Source of the DNA: Lachnospiraceae bacterium MD335
Lineage (GTDB): Bacteria > Bacillota > Clostridia > Lachnospirales > Lachnospiraceae
Assembly (NCBI GenBank): GCA_000403335.2
Contig: KE159617.1
Location: 1,253,417 to 1,317,416, forward strand
Length of the DNA: 64,000 nt
Direction: 5' to 3'
Part shown: positions 43,550 to 51,284 of the stretch, piece by piece
How positions within the stretch are numbered: position 1 is the first letter of the stretch
How the letters are laid out: each line of letters opens with the position of its first letter
Made by a program: the position numbers and the translations under genes
Notes under the pieces: generated by a model
What the model saw: only the letters and a program-made list of their open reading frames with translations
Database searches by the model: none
What the model was told of the DNA's origin: nothing

Positions 43550-44419
43550 ATGACCATAGGCGGTATTGGTGGAAACGGGGGCGCAAATGCGGGCTTTGGC
43601 ACAGACGCTGTCAGCATGAACAGCCGCGGTACAGATGCTTACAGCAAGAGCCTGCAAAAGCAGATTATGGAGACGCAAAAGCAGCTTCAGGAACTCTCGG
43701 GTAATGAAGAGATGACCAGTGAGATGAAGATGAAAAAGCGCCAGGAGCTCCAAAAGCAGATTAGTGACTTGAATATGCAGCTTCGCCAGCATCAGATGGA
43801 AGAGCGGAGAAAAGCGCAGCAGGAAAAGCAGGAAAAACAGGCGCAGCGCAAGCCGCAGAAGGATAAAGACGATGAGGCAGACGGCTTGTCAAAGGGAAGT
43901 ATGCGGGCGATGATTTCGGCGGAGGGTTCTCTAAAGCTGGCAAAGCAGCAGGGCAGTAAGGCAAACGAAATGCAAAACGGCGCTGACATTAAGCGTTCGG
44001 AAATCAAGCTTGACGGCGGCAGTTCCACGCGAACGGCGGGCGACAGCGCGGCAGTCAGCAGCAAGTGGGACGACGTGGAAGATATGGAGCAGAAGGCAAA
44101 AGCGGCCACGGCATCGCAGATGTCGTTTCTTGCAAAGGCGCAGGACGAAGTCAGCAAGGCAGCCGAAGCGGGTACAAAGGCGGACAGGACGGATAAGGCG
44201 GACGAGAGGGACAATGCAAAAACACAGAAAACGGACGATGTTTCGGGTGAAACAGACGAAAACGGTGAGGCAGCGGCAGACATACTGACGGAAGACGTGT
44301 TTGAGACAAAAGATCCGGTCATTACCATGACACAGATGCAGGAAGATTCGGCAGCATCTGCTCCTGCATTGGCAAATCAGACGGCGGCGGTTGGAAGCAA
44401 CGTGGATGTGAGAATTTAA
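43550..44419 (+). CDS. FlxA-like coiled-coil protein
   Basis: A 289-aa protein with a Gly-rich start (MTIGGIGGNGGANAG) and the FlxA-like repeat region (KQIMETQKQLQELSG; KQISDLNMQLRQHQ). Long Lys/Gln and Asp/Glu stretches follow. The C-terminus is NVDVRI. There is no signal peptide. FlxA in E. coli is made under sigma-28 control, so a link to the flagellar regulon is likely. Three similar genes follow within 6 kb. Function unknown. Confidence 0.7.
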   Translation: MTIGGIGGNGGANAGFGTDAVSMNSRGTDAYSKSLQKQIMETQKQLQELSGNEEMTSEMKMKKRQELQKQISDLNMQLRQHQMEERRKAQQEKQEKQAQRKPQKDKDDEADGLSKGSMRAMISAEGSLKLAKQQGSKANEMQNGADIKRSEIKLDGGSSTRTAGDSAAVSSKWDDVEDMEQKAKAATASQMSFLAKAQDEVSKAAEAGTKADRTDKADERDNAKTQKTDDVSGETDENGEAAADILTEDVFETKDPVITMTQMQEDSAASAPALANQTAAVGSNVDVRI

Positions 44420-44456
44420 ACCGTTTGTTGCAATCTTTTTGTGATAGTTTTAACAG

Positions 44457-44487
44457 GGGCGTTCTGCGCAGGCAGGACGCCCTTTGT
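44457..44487 (+). terminator. Terminator after the FlxA-like gene
   Basis: GGGCGT...CTGC pairs with GCAG...ACGCCC (44457-44482) around a short loop; TTTG follows. Confidence 0.7.
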
Positions 44488-44615
44488 CTGCACACGGGCT
44501 TGTGTATCTGTCTGAAAGCTTCCATTCAATTGTTTGTCTTTCGTGCATTTTTAATCATCCGTGGTGCATTTTTAATACGGTTGAAAAACGGGGGATGAAA
44601 CAGGGTGTTTGTTCA

Positions 44616-44644
44616 TTGCAAAATCGCCTGCGCGTGTGTATAAT
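44616..44644 (+). promoter_or_regulatory. Promoter of galK
   Basis: TTGCAA (44616-44621), 17-bp spacer, TATAAT (44639-44644) with an upstream TG-like extension. Confidence 0.75.
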
Positions 44645-44650
44645 GGGAGA

Positions 44651-44744
44651 TAACAATATATAAGAAAAAACAAGGAGGAAAATTCCTCTGCTCCTATAGG
44701 AGTAGTCGCATTTTTTCTTCGGAAAAACAAGGAGGAATTGCACA
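44651..44744 (+). promoter_or_regulatory. galK leader with attenuator-like hairpins and a duplicated SD
   Basis: The leader has a first AAAACAAGGAGGAA, a small GAGGAA/TTCCTC hairpin and then CTGCTCC/GGAGTAG followed by ATTTTTTC, which resembles a terminator. A second AAAACAAGGAGGAA follows and serves galK. The first SD can be masked by the CCTC stretch. Confidence 0.5.
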
Positions 44745-45977
44745 ATGAATATCCCAAACAGTGAAAGGCTGGAATCCGTTTACGGCGAAAGCACAAAGAG
44801 CGCAGAGCGTTTTCGTGCGCTTGCGGACAATTTTAAAAAAATTTACGGACATAATGAGGCGGCATTTTTTACGTCACCGGGGCGTACGGAGATTATCGGA
44901 AACCATACCGACCATAACGGCGGAAGGGTGATTGCGGGCAGTATTGACCTTGATACGATTGGTGCGGCAGCTAAAAATGACAGCAGTGTCATACATATTA
45001 CAAGTGAGGGTTATGCGCAGGAAATTGTAGTTGATATTACAAAACTGGACAGTGTTTCCAAAGTAGTCAGCACGCAGTCGCTTGTTGCGGGCATGATGGA
45101 AGCGGCAAAAAAGTTTGGCTTTGAGACAGGCGGGTTTGATGCGTATGTATCGACAAACGTGATTGCGGCGGCAGGCGTCAGCTCTTCGGCATCGTTTGAG
45201 ATGCTGGTCTGCACGATTATCAACCATTTATTTAATGACGGAAAAATGAGTGTGTCGGATTACGCAAGGATTGGGCAGTATTCCGAGAACGTTTTTTGGA
45301 ACAAGGCGTCGGGCATGATGGACCAAATGGCATGTGCGGTTGGCGGTCCGGTATTGTTCAGCTTTGCAAACGGCAGCGAGCCGCAGTATGAGCCGCTTGA
45401 CTTTTCATTCCAAAGTAAGGGGTATCGTCTTGTTATTGTCAATACGGGTAAAGGACATGCGGATTTGAGCGACGAGTATTCGGGTATTCCAAACGAAATG
45501 AAGGCGGCGGCAAAGGTGATTGGAGTAGAACGGCTTTGCGAGACGAATTTAGGGGCGCTCTTAGCAAATGTGGACAAAATTCCAAACGACAGGGCAGTGC
45601 TTCGCGCAATTCATTTCTTTGAGGAGGACAGGCGCGTGGGGGAAATGGCAGACGCGATTGCAAAGGACGACACGGCAAAAATTCTGCGCCTGATACAGGA
45701 ATCGGGCACGTCGTCATGGGAGCTTTTGCAGAACTGTTATTCGCTGCAAGACTGTAAGGAGCAGAAGATTACGCGCACCCTTGCGTTGACGCAGTTATTC
45801 TTAAATAAAATCGGCGACGGTGTATGCCGTGTACATGGCGGGGGCTTTGCGGGTGTGATTGCGTGTTTGGTTCCGATTGCGGAAACGGATAATTATGTAA
45901 ACTATATTGCAGCATATGTCGGAAAGGATAACGTTTATCCGATGAATATCCGGTCGGTCGGTGCGGCGAGGATTTAA
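44745..45977 (+). CDS. galK: Galactokinase
   Basis: The 410-aa GHMP kinase phosphorylates galactose. Motifs are SPGRTEIIGNHTDHNGG (galactokinase signature), VSSSASFEML (ATP loop), SGMMDQMACAVGG and VHGGGFAGVIACL. Other Leloir genes are not in the window. Galactose could come from pectin side chains. Start ATG 44745 follows AAGGAGGAA. Confidence 0.95.
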   Translation: MNIPNSERLESVYGESTKSAERFRALADNFKKIYGHNEAAFFTSPGRTEIIGNHTDHNGGRVIAGSIDLDTIGAAAKNDSSVIHITSEGYAQEIVVDITKLDSVSKVVSTQSLVAGMMEAAKKFGFETGGFDAYVSTNVIAAAGVSSSASFEMLVCTIINHLFNDGKMSVSDYARIGQYSENVFWNKASGMMDQMACAVGGPVLFSFANGSEPQYEPLDFSFQSKGYRLVIVNTGKGHADLSDEYSGIPNEMKAAAKVIGVERLCETNLGALLANVDKIPNDRAVLRAIHFFEEDRRVGEMADAIAKDDTAKILRLIQESGTSSWELLQNCYSLQDCKEQKITRTLALTQLFLNKIGDGVCRVHGGGFAGVIACLVPIAETDNYVNYIAAYVGKDNVYPMNIRSVGAARI

Positions 45978-46015
45978 ACGACACAGGAAAACGATGAAAA
46001 TTTGACGCCGGGAGG

Positions 46016-46046
46016 TTAATTATTTACAGATGTAAACCGATATAAT
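46016..46046 (+). promoter_or_regulatory. Sigma-28-like promoter before the BlaI-type gene
   Basis: CCGATATAAT (46037-46046) with TTAATTAT (46016-46023) at the same spacing (11 nt) as the better site at 49469. The -35 is weak. CCGATAT is the sigma-28 -10 core. Confidence 0.45.
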
Positions 46047-46100
46047 TTACAAGGGAAACGTCCGGCGAAAAAGAGTGAAAACCGTAGGAGGGGGAACAGC

Positions 46101-46505
46101 GTGGGAGAACTGGCACCCAGTGAGAATGAGTGGCTGATTATGGAGGTTTTGTGGGAGCATGACACTGCCATGACGGCAGCGGAAATTATTGACGCGCTAA
46201 AGGGCACTTTGGACGTAAACAAAAATACAATTCGCGTGATGATTAATAGGCTTCTTGGTAAAGATGTGATTGCCTATGATGTGGATTTAAATGACGCAAG
46301 AATTTACCATTATTATCCTAAAAAGAGCAGGGAATCGTGTTTAAACCAAAAGAGCACACGCTTTGTGAACAATTACTTTAAAGGGAATGCGTCGCTTGCG
46401 GTGGCAAGCTTTTTGCGGTCGGCTGAACTGTCAAAGGAGGAGCTGCAGGAACTCAAAAGCTTAGTGGAAATGCTTGAGGAGGAAAATCAGCACAATGGAA
46501 ATTGA
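46101..46505 (+). CDS. BlaI/MecI/CopY-family repressor
   Basis: The 134-aa winged-helix protein (ENEWLIMEVLWEHDTAMTAA; NKNTIRVMINRLLGKDVIAY) represses its operon until cleaved after signalling from a BlaR1-type protease. It starts at GTG 46101 after GGAGGGGG and overlaps the next gene by 11 bp, so the pair is translationally coupled. No beta-lactamase gene is near. Confidence 0.9.
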   Translation: MGELAPSENEWLIMEVLWEHDTAMTAAEIIDALKGTLDVNKNTIRVMINRLLGKDVIAYDVDLNDARIYHYYPKKSRESCLNQKSTRFVNNYFKGNASLAVASFLRSAELSKEELQELKSLVEMLEEENQHNGN

Positions 46506-47787
46506 AAAAATTCTGACGGCGCTTGGCAATACAGGATGGTTTGCTTCCATATACTGGCTTTCAAAATGTATGAAAACACTGCTTTGCGGGTTATGCGTGA
46601 TGCTGGTGCTTCTTATGGTACGTGGCATTTTACATAAAAAGAGTGCGGTTTTAAGCTGTTATCTTTGGCTGCTGCTTTTGCCTGCGGCATTTATGGGAAT
46701 GAGCAGGCTGTTTTATCAAAAATATTTTGTGTATGTGACGGTGTATCTTGGTAAATATATCAAGGCGTGGTACGGTTATGTTTACTTTGGTGTGATGTTT
46801 CTCCTTTTGGCAGTATTTATTGCAAGAAATGTTATGCTTCGAAAACGGCTAAGACGGATGCCGCAGATTTATGACACAAGTGTCATAAATGCGTTTGCAC
46901 ATGGAATGGGGAGGCAGTATATAAGGCGTGTGCAAATTTACTGTTCCGATTCGAATGAAGGTCCTTTTTCAGGCGGTATTCTAAATCCCTATATTGTTGT
47001 GCCAAAGGTTACATGGGAGCAGCTTGACGAAAATAGCAGAAATGTGATATTAAGTCATGAGCTGACGCATATCCGCTCAGGGCATATACTGCTTCTTACG
47101 ATAATGAAGCTGTTTACGTTTTTGTGGTGGGTAAATCCGCTTGTGTATGTCTGTCAGAGCATGCTGAGGGAGGACGTTGAGCTTGCCTGTGACGAGTGTA
47201 CAATTGCACAGACAGGTATTACGCGTCAGGGGTACGGATATGTACTTCTTGGAATGATTATGCAGTTTTGTCCGAATACAAATATCGCAGTGGCATCCTT
47301 TACGGATAAAGGTGATTTTCGCAGATTAAAGCGCAGGATTACGCATATTGGCAGACGGCGCAGTGACAGCGCGGGGCTTTTATGGCAGATGTGCGCCGGC
47401 GCGGCAGTGACAGCGGCGTTGTTACTGGCAGCGTTTGTGCTGATTGGAGCGACTTCGTATCCGCGCTATACCGTTCTTGACGAGATTTATGTGTATGGTG
47501 AGGATTTGGAGCTGATTGCCTGCGATACGCAGGAGGTGCGCGACGCCTTTTGGGTGGAGGGCAAAACGCTGCACGTCCGCGACGCGGCGTTTCGGCGTTT
47601 TGTGGCGCAGGAGGATGTGGCGGGAGATTACGTTTATGTAAGCTATGGTTCCGTGATGAAGCTTCCCGGAATGGGCGGCTGCGGCGAGGTTGTTATGGTG
47701 AATGTAGCGGACAGCGTTGACATTTGGTATGTGACGGCGGACACAATAGAAAACCGCATGTCGGAGGTTCTTTTAAAATGGTTATAA
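46495..47787 (+). CDS. BlaR1-type M56 membrane metalloprotease without a penicillin-sensor domain
   Basis: The 430-aa protein has four membrane segments in the first half, the zinc motif LSHELTHIRSGH and downstream EDVELACDE typical of M56 peptidases. A further helix near 305-325 leads to only about 100 residues outside, too short for the class D beta-lactamase-like sensor of true BlaR1. Its signal is therefore unknown. It would cleave the adjacent BlaI-type repressor. Confidence 0.88.
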   Translation: MEIEKILTALGNTGWFASIYWLSKCMKTLLCGLCVMLVLLMVRGILHKKSAVLSCYLWLLLLPAAFMGMSRLFYQKYFVYVTVYLGKYIKAWYGYVYFGVMFLLLAVFIARNVMLRKRLRRMPQIYDTSVINAFAHGMGRQYIRRVQIYCSDSNEGPFSGGILNPYIVVPKVTWEQLDENSRNVILSHELTHIRSGHILLLTIMKLFTFLWWVNPLVYVCQSMLREDVELACDECTIAQTGITRQGYGYVLLGMIMQFCPNTNIAVASFTDKGDFRRLKRRITHIGRRRSDSAGLLWQMCAGAAVTAALLLAAFVLIGATSYPRYTVLDEIYVYGEDLELIACDTQEVRDAFWVEGKTLHVRDAAFRRFVAQEDVAGDYVYVSYGSVMKLPGMGGCGEVVMVNVADSVDIWYVTADTIENRMSEVLLKWL

Positions 47788-47813
47788 GGCGGACAGTGGT
47801 TCCGCCTTCTCTT
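47786..47813 (+). terminator. Hairpin after the M56 gene
   Basis: AAGGCGGA (47786-47793) pairs with TCCGCCTT (47801-47808), then CTCTT. A modest terminator. Confidence 0.6.
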
Positions 47814-47865
47814 AAACGGTGATTGTTTACGTTTGTAAATATATAGAAAAAATGGAGGATATGGG

Positions 47866-48456
47866 ATGAATATTTCATTAAACAACCGCTCGGTGCTGTT
47901 CCAGCATGGGAATAAGCTAAAGAGTACGGAGGAAAAAGAGGAACGGCAGCAAAAGGCGCAGTCGCAGATTGATTTTTTTGAAAATCAGAAGGCAAATCTC
48001 AAGAATATGAAATGCGAGACGCTTGAGGAAATTGAGCATAAGCTTGAGCTGTTTAACAATTATGACGCACAGATTATGGCGGTAAAGCAGCAGTACAATC
48101 AGGAGCAGATGATGCACACGATGGACGAGGCAAGGGAGCTTGGCGAGAAGATTGCCGAGGCAAAGGAAAAGCTCGAGCCAAAGACGCCCGAAGAGAGAAG
48201 ACGCGACAAAATCGAGGAAGCGCTCGGTACGGAGGACGAGGGCGGCATGATGACGGAGCTGCTTGACGAAGCGATGGAAAAAGTGATTCTGCTTGAGGAA
48301 GAGATGACTGAGGAAGCGATTGCCGAGGAAGAGATGGTTCAGGAGAGCCTGGAAAACGCGGAATTGATGCAGACACAGCCCGATATTATAGCGCAGGAGG
48401 AAATGACGGAGGAATATCTGAAAGCGAAATATGCGTCGATAGACATTAAGGTATAA
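47866..48456 (+). CDS. Acidic coiled-coil protein of unknown function
   Basis: A 196-aa protein. Residues about 20-105 are heptad-rich (EEKEERQQKAQSQIDFFEN; HTMDEARELGEKIAEAKEKL). The C-terminal third is very acidic (EEEMTEEAIAEEEMVQES) and ends in SIDIKV. There is no signal or membrane segment. SD GGAGGATATGGG precedes ATG 47866. It heads a set of three related-style genes. Function unknown. Confidence 0.65.
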   Translation: MNISLNNRSVLFQHGNKLKSTEEKEERQQKAQSQIDFFENQKANLKNMKCETLEEIEHKLELFNNYDAQIMAVKQQYNQEQMMHTMDEARELGEKIAEAKEKLEPKTPEERRRDKIEEALGTEDEGGMMTELLDEAMEKVILLEEEMTEEAIAEEEMVQESLENAELMQTQPDIIAQEEMTEEYLKAKYASIDIKV

Positions 48457-48468
48457 GACATAAGGACA

Positions 48469-48488
48469 GTGAAAAACGGATTTTTCAC
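48469..48488 (+). promoter_or_regulatory. CsrA-type hairpin site upstream of the 300-aa coiled-coil gene
   Basis: GTGAAAA (48469-48475) and TTTTCAC (48482-48488) present ACGGA in the loop, the A-N-GGA arrangement CsrA prefers. It lies in the short spacer before the 48526 start, about 22 nt before its SD. A csrA gene is not in the window. Confidence 0.4.
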
Positions 48489-48525
48489 ATGCCCCAAAAC
48501 GAGGGCAAAAGGAGGGAACCTTTGT

Positions 48526-49428
48526 ATGATAGCAGGATTAATTGGAGTTACAGGCATAAACAGACATTCAAGAGAGATAAAAGATTCAAGTGGAAGAGTG
48601 GTTGGGCGCGTTTCCTGCAGAAGCAACAGTGCAAATAAGAAAACGCCGAAACGCGTAAATTATAATATGCGTCAGATTTCGGCAAGAATTCTCAAATGCA
48701 AGACATCCGGCAGCGCGCGGATGGCACTGACAGGTGCACGCACAAAAGTCGCGCAGCTAAAGCGGCAGATGAATGATTACGGAATTGACCGTTATGAACT
48801 GGAGCATGCAATTATTCACGCGACAAAGATTATGCGCGTGGCTAAAAAGAAGCTGAAACATCTTCAGGAAGAGGAAACAGTAAAAAAGGGCGGTCCGTGT
48901 GCAGGCGAACAGGCGGAAATGGAAGAAGAGTTTGAGGAGCAGCTTTTCGAGGATACACAGAACAAAGAATCCGCGGATGCGTATGGCGATGATACGGCAC
49001 AGGAGATTATGCGGGACTTGCAGCAGGAAATACAGCGGGAAATGATGAAGGCGATGCAGGAGGAAATGCAGCAGATGCTGCAGGAGATGACACAGGAGAG
49101 CGGACTGGATGAGCTTATGGAGGAGCTGGGTGCTTCTTTTTCCGTCGATATGGATCCGGAGGATTTGGAGGCAATGAAAAAGAAGCACCGCAATGAGGAG
49201 TTAAAGGATATTCTTGAAGCAGACATGAAGTACTTAAAGGCAATATTTAACAAGCTGCAAAGGGAAAAGGAAGCAGGCTCTGGTATTGCGAACGCGTATG
49301 CAAATGCAATGTCTGATTCGGGAGGTGTGTCGCTTGAGCTGTGCGGGGCGGAAATTCCGGTTGATGCGGCGGTATCGCCTGATATGGCAGTGATGACCGA
49401 GGGCGCCAATATTGACTATATGGCATAA
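48526..49428 (+). CDS. Coiled-coil protein of unknown function, Met/Gln/Glu-rich
   Basis: A 300-aa protein with a basic N-terminal region (NMRQISARILKCKTSGSARM), then helical segments (ELEHAIIHATKIMRVAKKKL) and a Met/Gln-rich coiled coil (QEIQREMMKAMQEEMQQML). The C-terminus is NIDYMA. SD GGAGGG selects ATG 48526; an upstream in-frame GTG lies in the hairpin. It is probably co-transcribed with the previous gene. Function unknown. Confidence 0.65.
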   Translation: MIAGLIGVTGINRHSREIKDSSGRVVGRVSCRSNSANKKTPKRVNYNMRQISARILKCKTSGSARMALTGARTKVAQLKRQMNDYGIDRYELEHAIIHATKIMRVAKKKLKHLQEEETVKKGGPCAGEQAEMEEEFEEQLFEDTQNKESADAYGDDTAQEIMRDLQQEIQREMMKAMQEEMQQMLQEMTQESGLDELMEELGASFSVDMDPEDLEAMKKKHRNEELKDILEADMKYLKAIFNKLQREKEAGSGIANAYANAMSDSGGVSLELCGAEIPVDAAVSPDMAVMTEGANIDYMA

Positions 49429-49468
49429 AAGCAAGGAACAACTTTATAGTCGATTTGTGCAGTCCGTA

Positions 49469-49499
49469 TAAAGAACACATTTGTTTAGACCGATATAAT
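49469..49499 (+). promoter_or_regulatory. Sigma-28-like promoter of the DUF6033 gene
   Basis: TAAAGAAC (49469-49476), 11 nt, then GACCGATA within GACCGATATAAT (49488-49499). This is close to TAAAGTTT-N11-GCCGATAA. The leader contains an AAATGGAA/TTCCATTT hairpin. Confidence 0.65.
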
Positions 49500-49556
49500 G
49501 TAAAATGGAATGATTTTCCATTTTTGTGAAAAAGAGCAGTGAAATGAATCATGTAA

Positions 49557-49579
49557 ATGGCAAAACGGATTTTCGCCAT
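49557..49579 (+). promoter_or_regulatory. CsrA-type hairpin in the DUF6033 leader
   Basis: ATGGC-AAAA (49557-49565) pairs with TTTT-C-GCCAT (49570-49579) and exposes CGGA (ACGGA) in the loop, like the site at 48469. Confidence 0.35.
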
Positions 49580-49619
49580 GTCGGATAACGGCATACTCAA
49601 AAGTCAGGGAGGGACAACT

Positions 49620-50429
49620 ATGAGTGCAATATCTAATACAATGACGAACTACGCGGAAAACGCGGCAATCTACAACAAAACGTCCAGTCAGGACAAGAAA
49701 TCCCAAGACAAGAAATCCAAGACAGAAGAGAAGATGGAAATTGTAAAAAAGGATGAAAGTCCTCAAAAAGTAAAAGTAAGCGGCAGGACAGTCGGCAATC
49801 CTATGCTGAGTGAAAAGGCGGCGAAGTATTACGAGGAATTAAAGCGCAAGTATGGGAATATGGACTTTATTCTTGTAAGCAAGGATCAAAAGGAATACGC
49901 CAAAGCGAATGCGTCAAAGTATGGCAATTCCAGTAAAATGGTGGTGCTGATTGACGAGGAAAAAATCGAGCGCATGGCGGAGGATGAAAAGTACCGCAAA
50001 CAGTATGAGGGCATTATTGCACAGGGGGCAAACGGTCTTACGCAGATGAAGGCAAAGCTTGCACAGATGGGCAAGAGCGTAAAGAGCTGCGGTATCAAGG
50101 TAAACGACAACGGCGCTGCGTCATTCTTTGCGACAATGGACAAAAGTTTTAAGGCGCAGAGTAAAAAACGTGCCGAAAAACAAGCTGCAAAGAAGGCTGA
50201 GAAGAAAGCGCAGGAGAAGAAAGCGCAAAAGAAAAAGCAGCAGGAAAAGATTGAGGAAGGCAGGAAGGAAATTCGGGAAGCGCAGGAAAGCGACGAAATT
50301 TATTTTGAGGCGGATTCGATTGACGAGTTGTTAAAAAAGATTGAAAACATGGATTATATTGAACAGCCGCAGGACAAAATAAGAGAGATGGAGCAAAAGG
50401 TCGGTCAGCGGTTTGACTACAGTATTTAG
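49620..50429 (+). CDS. DUF6033 family protein
   Basis: The 269-aa protein has the DUF6033 core KAAKYYEELKRKYGNMDFIL followed by KMVVLIDEEKIERMAEDEKY and AQMGKSVKSCGIKVNDNG. A very basic Lys/Ala/Gln helix follows (about 180-220), and the C-terminus is RFDYSI. There is no signal peptide. The family is common in flagellated Lachnospiraceae and uncharacterised. Start ATG 49620 follows GGGAGGGAC. The sigma-28-like promoter upstream suggests co-regulation with motility. Confidence 0.75.
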   Translation: MSAISNTMTNYAENAAIYNKTSSQDKKSQDKKSKTEEKMEIVKKDESPQKVKVSGRTVGNPMLSEKAAKYYEELKRKYGNMDFILVSKDQKEYAKANASKYGNSSKMVVLIDEEKIERMAEDEKYRKQYEGIIAQGANGLTQMKAKLAQMGKSVKSCGIKVNDNGAASFFATMDKSFKAQSKKRAEKQAAKKAEKKAQEKKAQKKKQQEKIEEGRKEIREAQESDEIYFEADSIDELLKKIENMDYIEQPQDKIREMEQKVGQRFDYSI

Positions 50430-50488
50430 GCTTCAATGCAGGCTGATAGTCGTTTTATGAGATGCATGGTCGATTTATGCAATACCGT

Positions 50489-50519
50489 TGCATATCATGA
50501 AAAAACGCTCCGATATAAT
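50489..50519 (+). promoter_or_regulatory. Sigma-28-like -10 element before MITE copy 3
   Basis: CCGATATAAT (50510-50519) is identical in ten bases to the sites at 46037 and 49490. The -35 region (TGCATATC) is poor. A transcript would start almost exactly at the MITE copy and run to the terminator at 50706. Confidence 0.4.
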
Positions 50520-50529
50520 AGTTGAAAAA

Positions 50530-50662
50530 GTAACTGTTCAGCAGGTCTGCGCATTTACTGCGCTGACCGTAAGAAAATGTAAATTTAGCAAGTAAAAATC
50601 CATCACCGAAGGTGATTCTGCATGGATTTTTACTCGTAACTATGAGGGTACTGAATTGTTAC
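50530..50662. mobile_element. MITE-like structured element, copy 3 (divergent)
   Basis: Ends GTAACTGTTCAG (50530-50541) and CTGAATTGTTAC (50651-50662). Hairpins GGTC-GCGCA/TGCGC-GACC and GTAAAAATCC...GGATTTTTAC (enclosing ATCACC-GAA-GGTGAT) occupy the same places as in copies 1 and 2 but with different sequence. The GCATGG string after the inner hairpin is shared. Confidence 0.7.
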
Positions 50663-50705
50663 GAATAAAAGATTAATATGGTACATGGATGTAACAAAAT
50701 GCTAG

Positions 50706-50747
50706 GGACAGCAACGAATAGGTCTATTCGTGCTGTCCTTTTCTTTT
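50706..50747 (+). terminator. Strong terminator between MITE copy 3 and the LytTR gene
   Basis: GGACAGC (50706-50712) with GCTGTCC (50732-50738) and inner ACGAATAG/CTATTCGT, followed by TTTTCTTTT. Confidence 0.9.
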
Positions 50748-50778
50748 GGCAGCGTACCGTAAATGAGGTGGGAATGAA

Positions 50779-51132
50779 ATGAGCGACGCAAACTATCTGC
50801 GCACCTTTCCGTTTGTGGAAGGAAAGAAAACAATCAACATGGAAGAGGTTATCTATATCGAGACAAACCGGCACAAAAATATCTTTCACACAAAGGATGA
50901 GAGCTATAGTATTTACCGGAAAATCGGTGAGCTGCAGGAGGAGCTGCAAGGTCTTGGCTTTATGCGGACGCACCAAAGTTTTCTTGTAAATATGCGTTTT
51001 GTGCAGAAAATCAGCAGCTATGTGCTGACGCTTACGACAGGGGAGGAGCTTTCCGTACCGAAGGCGCGTTATCAGGATGTCAAGCAGGAATACGCGGCGT
51101 TTCTTGAAACAAGGTTTGCGGGAGCTTTGTAA
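50779..51132 (+). CDS. Stand-alone LytTR DNA-binding protein
   Basis: A 117-aa protein that is only a LytTR domain (VIYIETNRHKNIFHTKDES; GFMRTHQSFLVNMRFVQKIS). It has no receiver and no membrane segment. LytTR-only proteins often regulate small operons or are inhibited by partner membrane proteins, but none is adjacent. SD GAGGTGGGAATGAA. Target unknown. Confidence 0.9.
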   Translation: MSDANYLRTFPFVEGKKTINMEEVIYIETNRHKNIFHTKDESYSIYRKIGELQEELQGLGFMRTHQSFLVNMRFVQKISSYVLTLTTGEELSVPKARYQDVKQEYAAFLETRFAGAL

Positions 51133-51147
51133 AAATGTTCCAAGTAA

Positions 51148-51284
51148 GTAACAGTTCAGCCCAGGACTTTGCATTGGCTGCAAAGTCCGTGAAATAGCGT
51201 AGTGGCAGAGATGCATCAAGTCACCACGAAGTGGCTTTGCATGGCTTGATGCCCGTAACAGGAAGCCGAAGGCTGAACTGTTAC
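51148..51284. mobile_element. MITE-like structured element, copy 2, with target duplication
   Basis: GTAACAGTTCAGCC (51148-51161) and GGCTGAACTGTTAC (51271-51284) form a perfect 14-bp terminal inverted repeat. CCAAGTAA occurs directly on both sides (51140-51147 and 51285-51292), an 8-bp target site duplication. Internal hairpins are GGACTTTGCA/TGCAAAGTCC and GCATCAAG...CTTGATGC. It lies between the LytTR and flotillin genes. Confidence 0.88.

Noticed and set aside
44674..44700. Leader peptide starting at ATT after the first SD before galK
   Set aside because: ATT starts are very rare and the frame has only five codons.
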